A stretch of DNA of 64,000 nt, taken from positions 1 to 64,000 of the forward strand of contig JAFXJR010000097.1 in the NCBI GenBank assembly GCA_017532145.1, written 5' to 3'. Shown here piece by piece: positions 29,401-36,250 of this stretch. Both the position numbers and the translations under genes were made by a program. The stretch's first letter is position 1, and each line of letters starts with the position of its first letter. Under the pieces are notes generated by a model. That model did no database searches. It was not told the origin of the DNA and saw only the letters and a list, made by a program, of their open reading frames with translations. The stretch comes from Lachnospiraceae bacterium. Its GTDB lineage: Bacteria; Bacillota; Clostridia; Lachnospirales; Lachnospiraceae.

Positions 29401-29613
29401 GGCAGCTTTCAGATGAGCCATTTTGAAGAAGAACAGATAGAAGGAACTGCTGTACTTTCTCAGGATAGTATTATGGTATTTACGATTCCTTATGATGAAA
29501 ATTGGAGTGCCTGGGTGGATGGTAAGAAACAAAGACTGCTTCAGGCTAATGTAGGATTTATGGGGCTGGCTCTTTCTGAGGGCAGTCATGAAATTATTTT
29601 GAAATACAGGTAA
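23461..29613 (+). CDS. Giant YfhO-family membrane transferase with six tandem extracytoplasmic domains
   Basis: 2050 residues from ATG 23461 (MDQKKGNILEK); the upstream in-frame codon at 23419 lies inside the previous gene. Residues 1-1210 are six units, each an extracytoplasmic domain followed by a helical hairpin: two membrane helices around a short Lys/Arg-rich cytoplasmic loop. Domain landmarks are YWW, WRLDI, DLY and PSGDDPILYLGS. Residues about 1210-2050 are a YfhO core (YMGDSFYQTYAQLTHLADRI, KLSSLWVI, PYDENWSAWVDGKK). YfhO proteins are GT-C enzymes; B. subtilis YfhO and Listeria GtlB glycosylate lipoteichoic acid using lipid-phosphate sugars made by CsbB/GtlA. Two CsbB-like genes occur here at 41485 and 58460. 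The protein ends at HEIILKYR without the last membrane helix seen in the paralogue at 47256. Confidence 0.88.
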   Translation: MDQKKGNILEKIHWKEILVRAGVLFILFFVYSSVIQPDEEEYSIRIMLRQDRTGSNTQLFWWDTGQEADPTQSYMAGIYGRQVRLPLIKEMMGTDKQWRLDIVDNSLEVGILSFDLYKGERLCQAFSPDILDAYEVECTGIEAAYTTGEEYCVKPSGDDPAIYFGSSIAQDITDYVEQDYETRRQQLFLMLLLVVVADRLPGVRRISRYCWKRRRGIGFVLVITMAWGILTLPRMQDYSLQIKLAEENEGNQAQLYWWTQDGTPSPEQSILAEYYSRQSILDLGKGALGWQKSWRLDVTNSSEEITLVSIDLYKKSNKIRTFSGNELEGYLTGGEGIKAVYAEGGGLVISPSADDPILYLGNSMSNGIMNQLTQYYLSRLFFVLLGGILLVLLGTILGILQRVVSLGKFIWEKKKRFGIALLLLVGWGILTWPYARDYSLQATLTESREGSSFQLYWWKQGQEDEQIQGVQAVYDKDRALLPLKTGILGWQKNWRLDIIDGSQEVTVRYVDLYQGEKIIRRISGQELEGYLTDIAGVKSVYSTEEGLFILPDGDDPMLYLGSRLSHSLTKQLLRPYLIQLALVAGFTFLLLVSDAIPAVKQGYILLGKSLWKKKKRLGIALLLTIVWGIVTLPRAEDYSLQIQLAQSREGSLAQIYWWNQGETILPEQAIQAPYYGRQVLLPLKEGMLGGDKEWRLDIIDSNQATCIDSIHMYRGHKQLRTISAQELEGYLTSHEGVQEVGRTEEGLWVKPSGDDPILYLGSRLSDSLTNQIFASYLAGLAGVWGISSLLLIGDMLPGLQQIYAFFGEILCKRKKRLGVVLLLTLAWGVLTWPRSQDYGLQIELSENREGDYTQLYWWKEGEASVHDQVVQVPIHGSRIFIPFQKGILGWKQEWRLDIVNSQQEAQIIGFDLYQGHEKIRSFTTDEWEDWVLRAEGIETAYGTDEGYYLVPLEEDSFLYFGTCLTRNILEPILTEYVVQLSVAGLVFLLLLMGDSLPGIRWIYDWIRKNRGRIAVMGVLFCICAAALSPQFTDYSLKIELSEEYTGHIAEIYWWGPEESISLEQSYQARIEGKQIVFPVREGMLDWNNSWRIDFIAADQKVEITSFALYQGQEWARAFSADELESYRTGSDGVEDVGSTGEVFYVNPSGDDPITYFDVRLSRTIIQDIMNDYIGKLLVVLFPIFLIVMADRLPLLRGVYQKLREKVADEKTAWLCYSGLLGAVILVVFHDFLLGDKVFLYMGDSFYQTYAQLTHLADRIAAGEWGWNYTFYESLGNAEEPIILTLKTFCTVFGRENLAYTMGYAQMIKIFLAGLFFYGFLRRMGTDKLGSTLLGLGYSCNAYIVARGMWQNYPNEAVCFALWLWGFEHFKKTKKWLPFLLVNIFCYWNYHGYTAILYTGVGLVFGIFRLVSDAKPAEEGDQSESLIKRSLKLTGIVLLGAVVSMAAWMPSLIQQLSSSRVTDGAEVASQWKNILNYTRLAGYRVMFYRALVPDALGIFEDNYVGVTNWLEDPVFYCGLMTIVAAPLGLCAMKKKKRLWYMLPLAGAIIYNMFGIVRNVANGFAGIGWKLSSLWVIILLLIFAAGLWQEKEAIEANKAGKVLLIVNVVLVVLSIYFFKDGVQVFYLATALLLSLTLSLLLFLILKETNEEKKGYLKYLLVLVAAAEVAGSSYRVVNNKSGLDAQVLKEEIYYNDATQELLAQVEDETDFYRVDKQYTSTAYCDSLYQRYKGTASYIGGVGDNDYTQKLYNYLGLPVLEHVQRGTDQNTIINALCNVKYVMTKNQRLNTYGLEYRSGKDGITLYESKYTLPFGYVYDTYMTESDFLEYNYVDRRNLMMERCILGDEAGELLPEGIKEDAFYRDFSEKWKAYQAETTLEGKEIHFAPIQEGEVAILKLTTSAQEDAWAEAYYMQGNVMLGKVDVRLVKGKSSRYMEFMLAGTDRIPVSAVTSKPYEIASVELYVIPQEVYFAQLPEWIEERSQGSFQMSHFEEEQIEGTAVLSQDSIMVFTIPYDENWSAWVDGKKQRLLQANVGFMGLALSEGSHEIILKYR
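23584..27050 (+). repeat. Six tandem units of membrane-tethered domain, 588-600 bp period
   Basis: The Tyr codon opening each unit (YSIR, YSLQ, YSLQ, YSLQ, YGLQ, YSLK) lies at 23584, 24172, 24772, 25372, 25972 and 26560. Units 2-4 to the next start are exactly 600 bp (200 codons); the first and fifth intervals are 588 bp. Each unit holds an extracytoplasmic part of about 145 residues and a two-helix hairpin. DNA identity between units is modest while length is constant, so the duplications are old and the unit length is held by selection. Confidence 0.92.
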
Positions 29614-29644
29614 CTATGACTGTACGAAAAGGTAGTTGTAGCGA

Positions 29645-29686
29645 GCAAAAATCCCATCGCCATAGGCGATTTTCATGGATTTTTGC
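29645..29686. repeat. Nested palindrome (REP-like element) after the giant YfhO gene
   Basis: GCAAAAATCC (29645-29654) pairs with GGATTTTTGC (29677-29686), and inside it ATCGCC (29656-29661) pairs with GGCGAT (29665-29670). The stretch 29614-29746 has no gene. A second element with the same CATCGCC to TAGGCGA core lies at 55207-55250. It may act as a weak terminator of the YfhO transcript (a T-run is inside the right arm), a processing site, or a dispersed repeat. Confidence 0.7.
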
Positions 29687-29746
29687 ATCGTAACGGTGAA
29701 GGTACTGAACAGTGACAAATACAGATAGAAGATGAGGTAGACTGGT

Positions 29747-30807
29747 ATGGAGAAGAAAGGAAAACGCTTTTATTACCTGGAGGTATTACGGGCAGGGTCG
29801 GCTCTGGCAGTGGTTATGCTGCACCTGGCCTCTCTGAATTGGTTTGGCTATGTGGGCAGCTTTAACTGGAAGGTATTTACTGTGGTATGGGGACTGATGC
29901 AGTTCTCCGTACCAGTCTTCTTTATGATGTCAGGAGCCTTGTTTTTACAGAGGAAAGAGAAAATAGTATTTCCAGAATCTATACAGGCTATATTCCCCGA
30001 ATGGTGGTATTTCTGGTGTTTTGGGCAATGATTTATCAGATTTACCATCTGCTGGGAACGGACACAGAAGAAAATCTGTTTATCAGAGCTGCGAAAAATA
30101 TAATGAAGGGAGATACCCAGGTACATCTGTGGTTTGTCTATGCCCTTGTGGGGCTGTATGTGTTGATTCCTTTGCTGAAGGCCTTCACCGACCAGGCAGA
30201 CCCTAAGCTGTTATGGTATGCCGTGATTCTGGCTTTTATCGGTACAGAGGTAATTCCCCTGCTGTCCCGCAGGTCAGATATAGCATCTGTCATTGTAGTA
30301 ACAAACTATACCAAACTCAGTGTTCACGGTCTGGGAAGTTATGTAGGATTTTTTCTATTGGGACATTGTCTCCATAGCTGGGAGATACCCAAAAAGGTAA
30401 GAGGAATTATCTATGCACTGGGGCTTCTGGGGGTAGGAACGATTATCGGCAGAACGCTGTATCTGTGTTTAAGAGACAATACCTTAAATGGAGACTATTT
30501 TTCCTTTGTTATGCCTATGATGCCCAGTGTTATCTTCTGGAGTGTAGGGGTGTTTGTCTTTGGCAAATACACCTTTGTAAAGGAGAGCAGACTGGCAGGA
30601 GCGGTCAGGTGGATTTCTCAGGTTTCTCTAGGAATCTATGGTATCCATATGCTGCCTATTTTTATTCTGCAGAAGCTGGGGCTGTCTACTCTTTCCTTTA
30701 ATGCGCGGCTTTCTTTACCCTTGCTGTTCCTTATCGTGGTGGGAATCAGTGTAGGAGTGATTAGTCTGATGAAAAAAATTCCTTTACTGGGAAGATTTAT
30801 AGGTTAG
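29747..30807 (+). pseudogene. Acyltransferase-3 family membrane protein, split by a one-base frameshift
   Basis: Two overlapping frames together make one normal protein. The first (29747-30031) reads FYYLEVLRAGSALAVVMLH, with the family His, then FFMMSGALFLQRKEK. The second continues with SISRIYTGYIPRMVVFLVF through the remaining membrane helices to 30807. Adding one A to the AAAA run at 29960-29963 restores a continuous frame of about 354 codons. Intact family-3 acyltransferases (OafA/WecH type) O-acetylate or otherwise acylate surface sugars. As written the gene makes a truncated product. This may be a true mutation, a reversible slippage or an assembly error. The ribosome site GATGAGGT precedes ATG 29747. 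Confidence 0.85.
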
Positions 30808-30823
30808 GATCAGGAGAAAAGAT

Positions 30824-31234
30824 ATGATAAAATATTTGGATGGAGAAGGTCGGAAAACTACGGTGGAAGCAACGATGAATCATATTAATGTATATCTTAA
30901 TGGTCGACAGTCCATAGGTGAGGGATTGGATGGGGACAGGCTGCTGCGATATTATGAGGAATTTGTCTCCTATACAGAGAGGATGAAGGAGGAGTTTGAC
31001 CTTACCGAGATACAGCCTGCTGTGGAGGGCAGGGGGCTGAAGGGACTGGTGAAAAAGGTTATCGCTAAATGTGTGGGCTGGTATAGTAAAGATATTGATA
31101 AAAGACAGACCGATTTTAACCTGCATCTGCTCTGTGCGGTGAATAGTGAAAAAATGATTCTGGAGCAGCTGATTAGACAGACTATGGACAGCCAAAAGAA
31201 GGAATGCCAGGATGACAAGCATCAGAAAGGGTAG
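30824..31234 (+). CDS. Small conserved-looking helical protein of unknown function
   Basis: 136 residues, soluble, rich in charged helices. Start ATG 30824 has CAGGAG upstream. Visible segments include EATMNHINVYLNGRQSIGEG, DGDRLLRYYEEFVSYTERM and KGLVKKVIAKCVGWYSKDID. No catalytic motif or membrane segment was recognised. It lies 16 bases after the acyltransferase and eight bases before a GT2-GT4 fusion, so it is likely co-translated with the fusion. The same kind of helical segment can occur fused to methyltransferases or glycosyltransferases in such clusters (recalled impression, not checked), so it may be a partner subunit of the downstream enzyme. Confidence 0.65.
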   Translation: MIKYLDGEGRKTTVEATMNHINVYLNGRQSIGEGLDGDRLLRYYEEFVSYTERMKEEFDLTEIQPAVEGRGLKGLVKKVIAKCVGWYSKDIDKRQTDFNLHLLCAVNSEKMILEQLIRQTMDSQKKECQDDKHQKG

Positions 31235-31242
31235 AAACAGCG

Positions 31243-33087
31243 ATGAAACAGAGACAGATATCCATTATTATATTGACATGGAATGGGCTGGAATATACAA
31301 AAAAATGTCTGGATTCGCTGCGTTCCAGTGTACAGGCTATGGGCTGTCAGGTGTATGTGGCAGACAATGGCAGCAGTGACGGTACATTGGAATATTTGCA
31401 GGGCTTGGATTGGATTCAGGTAATAAGCCATCAGGAAAATCTGGGCTTTGTAAGAGGCAACAATGCGGTGATTTCCAGGATTCAGGAAGGGGACATCGTT
31501 CTGCTGAACAACGATATGATTATCTGTCAGGAGGATTGGCTGGAGCAGCTGTACCATACGGCTTATAGCCGGGAGGATTATGGGGTGGTAGGCTGCCGGC
31601 TGATCAATGAAAAATCCCAGCTGCTGCATACCGGCACCTATATCATGACGGATACCTATTGGGGACAGCAGATAGGCGGAGGACAAAGGGATATTGGTCA
31701 GTATCCCTATGACCGGGAGGTAGAAGGAGTGGTATTTGCCTGTGCCTATATTAAAAGGGCTGTACTGCAGAAAATTGGTGGTTTAAATGAAGCCTTTTTT
31801 TCATATTTTGAAGATACAGACTACTGTTTGCGAGCCAGAAAGGCAGGCTTTCAGGTAGTCTGCTGCGGAAAGGTGACGTTGATTCATTACCAGAATGTAT
31901 CTACTGAGGTAAATAAGACCAGCTTTTCCAAAATGTTTCAGACTTCCCAGAAGACCTTCCGGGAGCTTTGGGCAAAGGAGCTGGAGGGGAAGCCGAAGCA
32001 GACGATGGCCTGGCATTCCGTAGTAGATGGCAGGAGCGGCTATGCTGTGTCTGCCAAAAACTTTATGCTGGCATTGGAAAATCGGGGAATTGATGTGCGT
32101 TATCGTTATGTATATGGTAAAAATACACCGATTCCCTATGAGGAAAGTGGAGTCAGTGACGATTACAGAATCAACGTTATCCGAAAGAGAAAGTTTCTCA
32201 AAACCTGTCCTCAGGTCGTCTATGGGGTGGCAGATGTATTCCATAAAAATACAGGAAAGTATAAAATTGGTTATACCATGCTGGAAACCACCGGCATTCC
32301 GGAGGACTGGGTAAAGCAGTGTAATAAAATGGATGAAATCTGGGTTCCCTCCCATTTTAATGTACAGACCTTCCAAAACAGTGGAGTAAGGGTTCCTATA
32401 CAGGTTATGCCTCTGGGGATTGACCCTAATTACTATAACCCGCATATCATTTCTTATAAAAAAAATCACAGATATACCTTTCTTTCGGTTTTTGAATGGG
32501 GGGAGCGGAAGGCACCGGAGCTTTTACTGAGGGCTTACAGTAAGGCGTTTACTGGAAAAGATGAGGTAGTTTTAATCTGTAAGGTGAACAACAGTGACAG
32601 CAGTATTCATGTGGAAAATGAAGTAAGGAAGCTGGAGCTGCCGGGAGACGGTCCGGAGATTATCTTTTTGTATAATACGGATTTTGAGGATTATGAGATG
32701 CCTGCTCTCTACCGTTCAGCAGACTGCTTTGTTACAGCTACCAGAGGAGAGGGCTGGGGGATGCCTATTTTAGAAGCTATGGCCTGTGGTCTGCCTGCAA
32801 TTGCTACAGACTGGAGTGCCCAGACCGACTTTTGTACAGAAGCCTATGCCTATCCGGTACGGGTGGAGAAGCTGGTGGAAGCAAAGGCAAAGTGTGAGTA
32901 TTATCAAGGATTTCAATGGGCGCAGGCAGAGGAAGAGCATTTGATACAAAGGATGCGTTATGTTTATGAGCATCGAGAGGAAGCAGCACAAAAGGGGCAG
33001 CTGGCCTCAGACTATGTAAGAAGGGAGTTTACCTGGGATCGGGCAGCAGAAAAGATGGAGGAAAGAATACGCCAAATCCTTGGCTAA
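31243..33087 (+). CDS. Two-domain GT2-GT4 glycosyltransferase fusion
   Basis: 614 residues. Residues 1 to about 255 are a GT-A domain: SIIILTWNGLEYTKKCLDSL, VYVADNGSSDGTLEYL, VLLNNDMII as the DXD-type site, and FFSYFEDTDYCLRARKAGF as the acceptor and base region of rhamnosyltransferase-like GT2 enzymes. Residues about 265-614 are a GT4-like GT-B domain with DGRSGYAVSAKNFMLALE, SVFEWGERKAPELLLRAY and ATRGEGWGMPILEAMACGLP. A fusion suggests one protein adding two successive sugars or alternating a disaccharide repeat. Cytosolic. The donor may be a rhamnose nucleotide by family resemblance, but this is inference. Confidence 0.88.
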   Translation: MKQRQISIIILTWNGLEYTKKCLDSLRSSVQAMGCQVYVADNGSSDGTLEYLQGLDWIQVISHQENLGFVRGNNAVISRIQEGDIVLLNNDMIICQEDWLEQLYHTAYSREDYGVVGCRLINEKSQLLHTGTYIMTDTYWGQQIGGGQRDIGQYPYDREVEGVVFACAYIKRAVLQKIGGLNEAFFSYFEDTDYCLRARKAGFQVVCCGKVTLIHYQNVSTEVNKTSFSKMFQTSQKTFRELWAKELEGKPKQTMAWHSVVDGRSGYAVSAKNFMLALENRGIDVRYRYVYGKNTPIPYEESGVSDDYRINVIRKRKFLKTCPQVVYGVADVFHKNTGKYKIGYTMLETTGIPEDWVKQCNKMDEIWVPSHFNVQTFQNSGVRVPIQVMPLGIDPNYYNPHIISYKKNHRYTFLSVFEWGERKAPELLLRAYSKAFTGKDEVVLICKVNNSDSSIHVENEVRKLELPGDGPEIIFLYNTDFEDYEMPALYRSADCFVTATRGEGWGMPILEAMACGLPAIATDWSAQTDFCTEAYAYPVRVEKLVEAKAKCEYYQGFQWAQAEEEHLIQRMRYVYEHREEAAQKGQLASDYVRREFTWDRAAEKMEERIRQILG

Positions 33088-33099
33088 GGGGATTTTCTA

Positions 33100-33286
33100 T
33101 TGACAGCAGAAGTTAAATTCAATAAGATTATCTACGGAAATGCTGATTTAGCTGAAGCGAATGGTGAATATCCGCTTTGACCCAGCGTTTCCTTACCGTT
33201 AATATCCCTGATAAGACGACTAAGGTAGTGGGGCTGGAAAGCACAGACCAGTCAAGCGTCAGTGAATGGATATTCGGTGTGTTAAG
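33100..33286 (+). other. Intergenic region with promoter-like site and small coding relic
   Basis: The 268-base gap before 33356 contains TTGACA (33100-33105), a 17-base gap and TAAGAT (33123-33128). Downstream, one frame gives VKFNKIIYGNADLAEANGEY then a stop, and a second frame gives FLTVNIPDKTTKVVGLEST and SSVSEWIFGVLS then a stop. The two look like pieces of one former coding sequence broken by a frameshift. I do not recognise the family. It marks a junction between two blocks of the cluster. Confidence 0.4.
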
Positions 33287-33314
33287 TTGACAGGGACAGA
33301 AAATATGCTAGAAT
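33287..33314 (+). promoter_or_regulatory. Strong sigma-A promoter with extended -10 for the Wzm/Wzt block
   Basis: TTGACA (33287-33292), 16-base spacer, TAGAAT (33309-33314) preceded by TGC, an extended -10. It lies about 40 bases upstream of ATG 33356 and predicts a short leader. It would let the block from 33356 (GT fusion, Wzm, Wzt, methyltransferase) be expressed apart from the genes before it. Confidence 0.75.
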
Positions 33315-33355
33315 ATAGGCAATTAAAGTGAACAGCAGGAAGAAAGGATGGCAAG

Positions 33356-35422
33356 ATGAAAAACATAACGGTAGTAGTACCTGTTTATAAAGACTGGAGT
33401 ACCTTAAAGCTATGTATTGACTCTTTAAAAAAGTGGGTGAAGGACAATCATCAGGTATATTTTATGAATGACTGTGGTCCTGAATGGGAGGATTTGGAGA
33501 AAAAGATTCAGGCATCCATCCGGGGAGTATCCCATTTTCACTATTTTAAAAATGATACCAATCTGGGATTTGTACAAACCTGTAACCGGGCAGTGCTGGA
33601 ACTGGATCAGAGCGGAAACGACATTTTGCTATTAAATTCAGATACTAAGGTAACCGAGGGATTTTTAGAGGAAATGTCCCGTATACTGCATCTGGCAGAG
33701 AAGCATGGTGTGGTTTGTCCCAGAAGCAACAATGCCACTCTGCTTACCGTACCTGTTAAAAACAATCTGGGACATCTATTGGAGCCGGAGGAGAGCTATC
33801 AGGTATACCGTCAGGTAAAGGATCTGCTGCCTGAGTATATGCCCATTCCTACCGGAGTAGGCTTTGCCATGCTGATTAAGCGCAGGCTGATTAATGAGTT
33901 TGGTCTCTTTGATGAAATCTATGGCAAGGGCTACAATGAGGAAAATGATTTTTGTATGAGAGTCAACCAGTATGGCTACAATATTGTTATGGCCAACCGG
34001 GCGTTCGTCTTCCATTATGAAGGAAAGAGCTTTGGCAGTGCCAAGGCGGAGCTGGACGAGAGGAATAGTGCCATTTTGCGGGAAAGATATCCCTATTATC
34101 CGGCCATTGTTGACCAGTACTTTAACCGGGATATGGATCCGGTGGACTATTATGCAGATATGCTCTGTGAAGGAGTCTATAAGAAGAAAAGGGTACTGTT
34201 TAGCCTGTATGAGCTGCCTTCGGCCTTTAATGGTACGGCAGAGTATGGGCTTTCTCTGTTGGGTGAATTTTATCAGCTGTACAAGGATGTTTATGATATT
34301 CACGTATTGACCAATGTGATGGCAGATGAGTTTTTCCATATATCGGAAAAATATCCCCATGTATGGCATCCCCATACGATACAGGGACAGACCTTCCATA
34401 TTGCCTTTGCACCTTCTCAGATTTTCCATATTGAGCATATGTTTATCCTGAACAGAACCTGTCTGAAATATGTATTTTGTATGCAGGATATTATCAGCTT
34501 AAGAAGCCAGTATATTCTAGCTTATGATAAGGAGAGGCAGGATGTATTCAGAAAATCCATTCACTTCTGTGATGGTATGACCTCCATCAGCCAATTTTCT
34601 TTAACCGATACCAAGCAGTACTATCCGGATGAATTTGCTGCCAGAAGGATTCCTGATACGATTATCTACCATGGAAGCCATGAAAGAGAGAGAGGGAAGT
34701 TCACTCAGGAATATGAGCAGGTCTTTGACAAGTACTTCTTCGTCTTTGGCAATAAGTTCAAGCATAAATTCCTTTGGGAGGTGCTGGAGGTACTGAAGAA
34801 TACAGAGCATAACTTTATCTTTATTGGAGCCAAGGAAGAAGGTTATGTGGAAAAAAATATTTATGGCTATATGAGTGGCAATCTTCCGGATGAGTTTATC
34901 GACTATCTGATTCACTGTTCTCAAGGGATTCTTTTCCCCAGTCTGTATGAGGGCTTTGGATTGCCGATTTTAAAAGGAATTGAGTTTGATAAGAAAATCA
35001 TCGTTAATGATACGGATTTAAATCGGGAGCTGAAGGAATATTTTGAATGCTATGGGGAGAATATTCTGATGTTTGCCGAAAGCAGTCAGGTAAAGGGGCT
35101 GTTGGATCAGGTGGCAGCTAATCCCAAGGTACGATATAAGAATGATAAAAAGGTGATGAGAACCTGGAAGGACGTAGCAGTGGATTCTGAGATTTTTTTA
35201 AGGAAGATTCTGGAACAGGAGGTGGATTTTCAACTTCTCCATGCAAGATGGCTGGAGATGCGGTATCTGGAAAATATTCACCGATGCTATGTGCCTACTG
35301 CTGCGGCACCGCCACAAGATATTTCGCTAAAAGCCAGCCTAAAGGCTTATGGAGGGCGGAAATTCCCTCGTATATATAATTTGCTGCACAGGATAAAGAA
35401 GAAAGTAAAGAGGGAGCAATAG
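33356..35422 (+). CDS. Two-domain GT2-GT4 glycosyltransferase fusion
   Basis: 688 residues, ATG 33356 behind AAGAAAGGATGG. The N-terminal GT-A half has TVVVPVYKDWSTLKLCIDSL, LGFVQTCNRAVLEL, ILLLNSDTKVT as the metal site and YGKGYNEENDFCMRVNQYGY, as in O-antigen rhamnosyl- and galactofuranosyl-like GT2 enzymes. The C-terminal half has YELPSAFNGTAEYGLSLLGE, FVFGNKFKHKFLWEVLEVL and FPSLYEGFGLPILKGIEFDK, a GT4-like half where the usual EAM is replaced by KGI. It sits directly before wzm and wzt, the usual place of the main chain-building GT in ABC-exported polymers. It may be the chain polymerase of that system. Sugar unknown; D-rhamnose is a reasonable guess from gmd and rmd. Confidence 0.86.
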   Translation: MKNITVVVPVYKDWSTLKLCIDSLKKWVKDNHQVYFMNDCGPEWEDLEKKIQASIRGVSHFHYFKNDTNLGFVQTCNRAVLELDQSGNDILLLNSDTKVTEGFLEEMSRILHLAEKHGVVCPRSNNATLLTVPVKNNLGHLLEPEESYQVYRQVKDLLPEYMPIPTGVGFAMLIKRRLINEFGLFDEIYGKGYNEENDFCMRVNQYGYNIVMANRAFVFHYEGKSFGSAKAELDERNSAILRERYPYYPAIVDQYFNRDMDPVDYYADMLCEGVYKKKRVLFSLYELPSAFNGTAEYGLSLLGEFYQLYKDVYDIHVLTNVMADEFFHISEKYPHVWHPHTIQGQTFHIAFAPSQIFHIEHMFILNRTCLKYVFCMQDIISLRSQYILAYDKERQDVFRKSIHFCDGMTSISQFSLTDTKQYYPDEFAARRIPDTIIYHGSHERERGKFTQEYEQVFDKYFFVFGNKFKHKFLWEVLEVLKNTEHNFIFIGAKEEGYVEKNIYGYMSGNLPDEFIDYLIHCSQGILFPSLYEGFGLPILKGIEFDKKIIVNDTDLNRELKEYFECYGENILMFAESSQVKGLLDQVAANPKVRYKNDKKVMRTWKDVAVDSEIFLRKILEQEVDFQLLHARWLEMRYLENIHRCYVPTAAAPPQDISLKASLKAYGGRKFPRIYNLLHRIKKKVKREQ

Positions 35423-35461
35423 GGGATGGAGTAAGACTGCTCTCCAGACCTTGAAAGGAGC

Positions 35462-36250
35462 ATGGTGATAAGTATGAAGATCATCAAAGAAATCATTGAA
35501 TACAGGGAAATGATATTCAGTCTGATTAGAAGGGATTTACGAGGAAGGTATAAAGGCTCTGTACTGGGCTTTATGTGGACCTTTATCAATCCTTTGCTGC
35601 AGCTGGGAGTATATACAGTTGTTTTTTCTGTAATTATGCGCATGAATATCGACCGATACTATCTGTTTTTGTTTGTGGCATTGATTCCCTGGATTTTTTT
35701 CAATACCTGTCTGGGAGGAGGAACCCGAGTGATTTTTTCCCAGGAGGATATGGTAAAAAAGATTTATTTTCCCAGAGAGGTACTGCCCATTGCCTTTGCC
35801 ACCAGCCAGTTTATCAATATGGTACTGGCCTTTCTGGTCATTTTTGCCGTAATCTTTCTGTCGGGGATGGGAGTCAGTCTGCAGGCACTTCTCTATCTGC
35901 CGCTGATTATGCTGATTGAATATATTCTGGCTTTAGGCATTACCATGTTTGGAGCTGCTGCCACCGTTTATATCCGGGATTTGGAGCAGATATTCAATAT
36001 TATAGGCATGGCATGGATGTATTTAACACCGGTGCTTTATTCCGTAGATATGGTGCCAGAGGAGCTGCAGGGGCTGTATCACCTGAATCCGATGACCTCT
36101 GTTATTGTAGCCTACAGAGACATTCTTTATTATAAAAAGCCGCCTCAGCTGGAAACACTGCTGAATGCAGTATTGCTGGGTATTCTGGTGTTGGGATTTG
36201 GCTGGTTCAGCTTCAGCAGACTCAAAAGAAGATTTGCGGAGGAATTATAA
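35462..36250 (+). CDS. wzm: Polysaccharide ABC transporter permease (Wzm-like)
   Basis: 262 residues with about six membrane segments, the ABC-2 permease architecture. SLIRRDLRGRYKGSVLGFMW is the amphipathic N-terminal entry common to Wzm/TagG/RfbA permeases, and TPVLYSVDMVPEEL and YHLNPMTSVIVAYRDI are C-terminal hallmarks. It forms the channel that carries a lipid-linked polymer across the membrane, powered by the ATPase encoded next. The start is uncertain: GGAG ends at 35460, and ATG 35462, GTG 35465 and ATG 35474 are in frame. Its stop overlaps the ATPase start by one base (TAATG). Confidence 0.9.
   Translation: MVISMKIIKEIIEYREMIFSLIRRDLRGRYKGSVLGFMWTFINPLLQLGVYTVVFSVIMRMNIDRYYLFLFVALIPWIFFNTCLGGGTRVIFSQEDMVKKIYFPREVLPIAFATSQFINMVLAFLVIFAVIFLSGMGVSLQALLYLPLIMLIEYILALGITMFGAAATVYIRDLEQIFNIIGMAWMYLTPVLYSVDMVPEELQGLYHLNPMTSVIVAYRDILYYKKPPQLETLLNAVLLGILVLGFGWFSFSRLKRRFAEEL

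Noticed and set aside
29887..30807. Second half of the acyltransferase as an independent gene
   Set aside because: Its first 27 or so codons overlap the first half in another frame and do not resemble any protein start; family similarity begins at SISRIYTGY. A frameshifted single gene explains it better.
31801..32469. Open frame of 222 codons on the minus strand
   Set aside because: Opposite the GT2-GT4 fusion, which has intact motifs; no supporting start signals.
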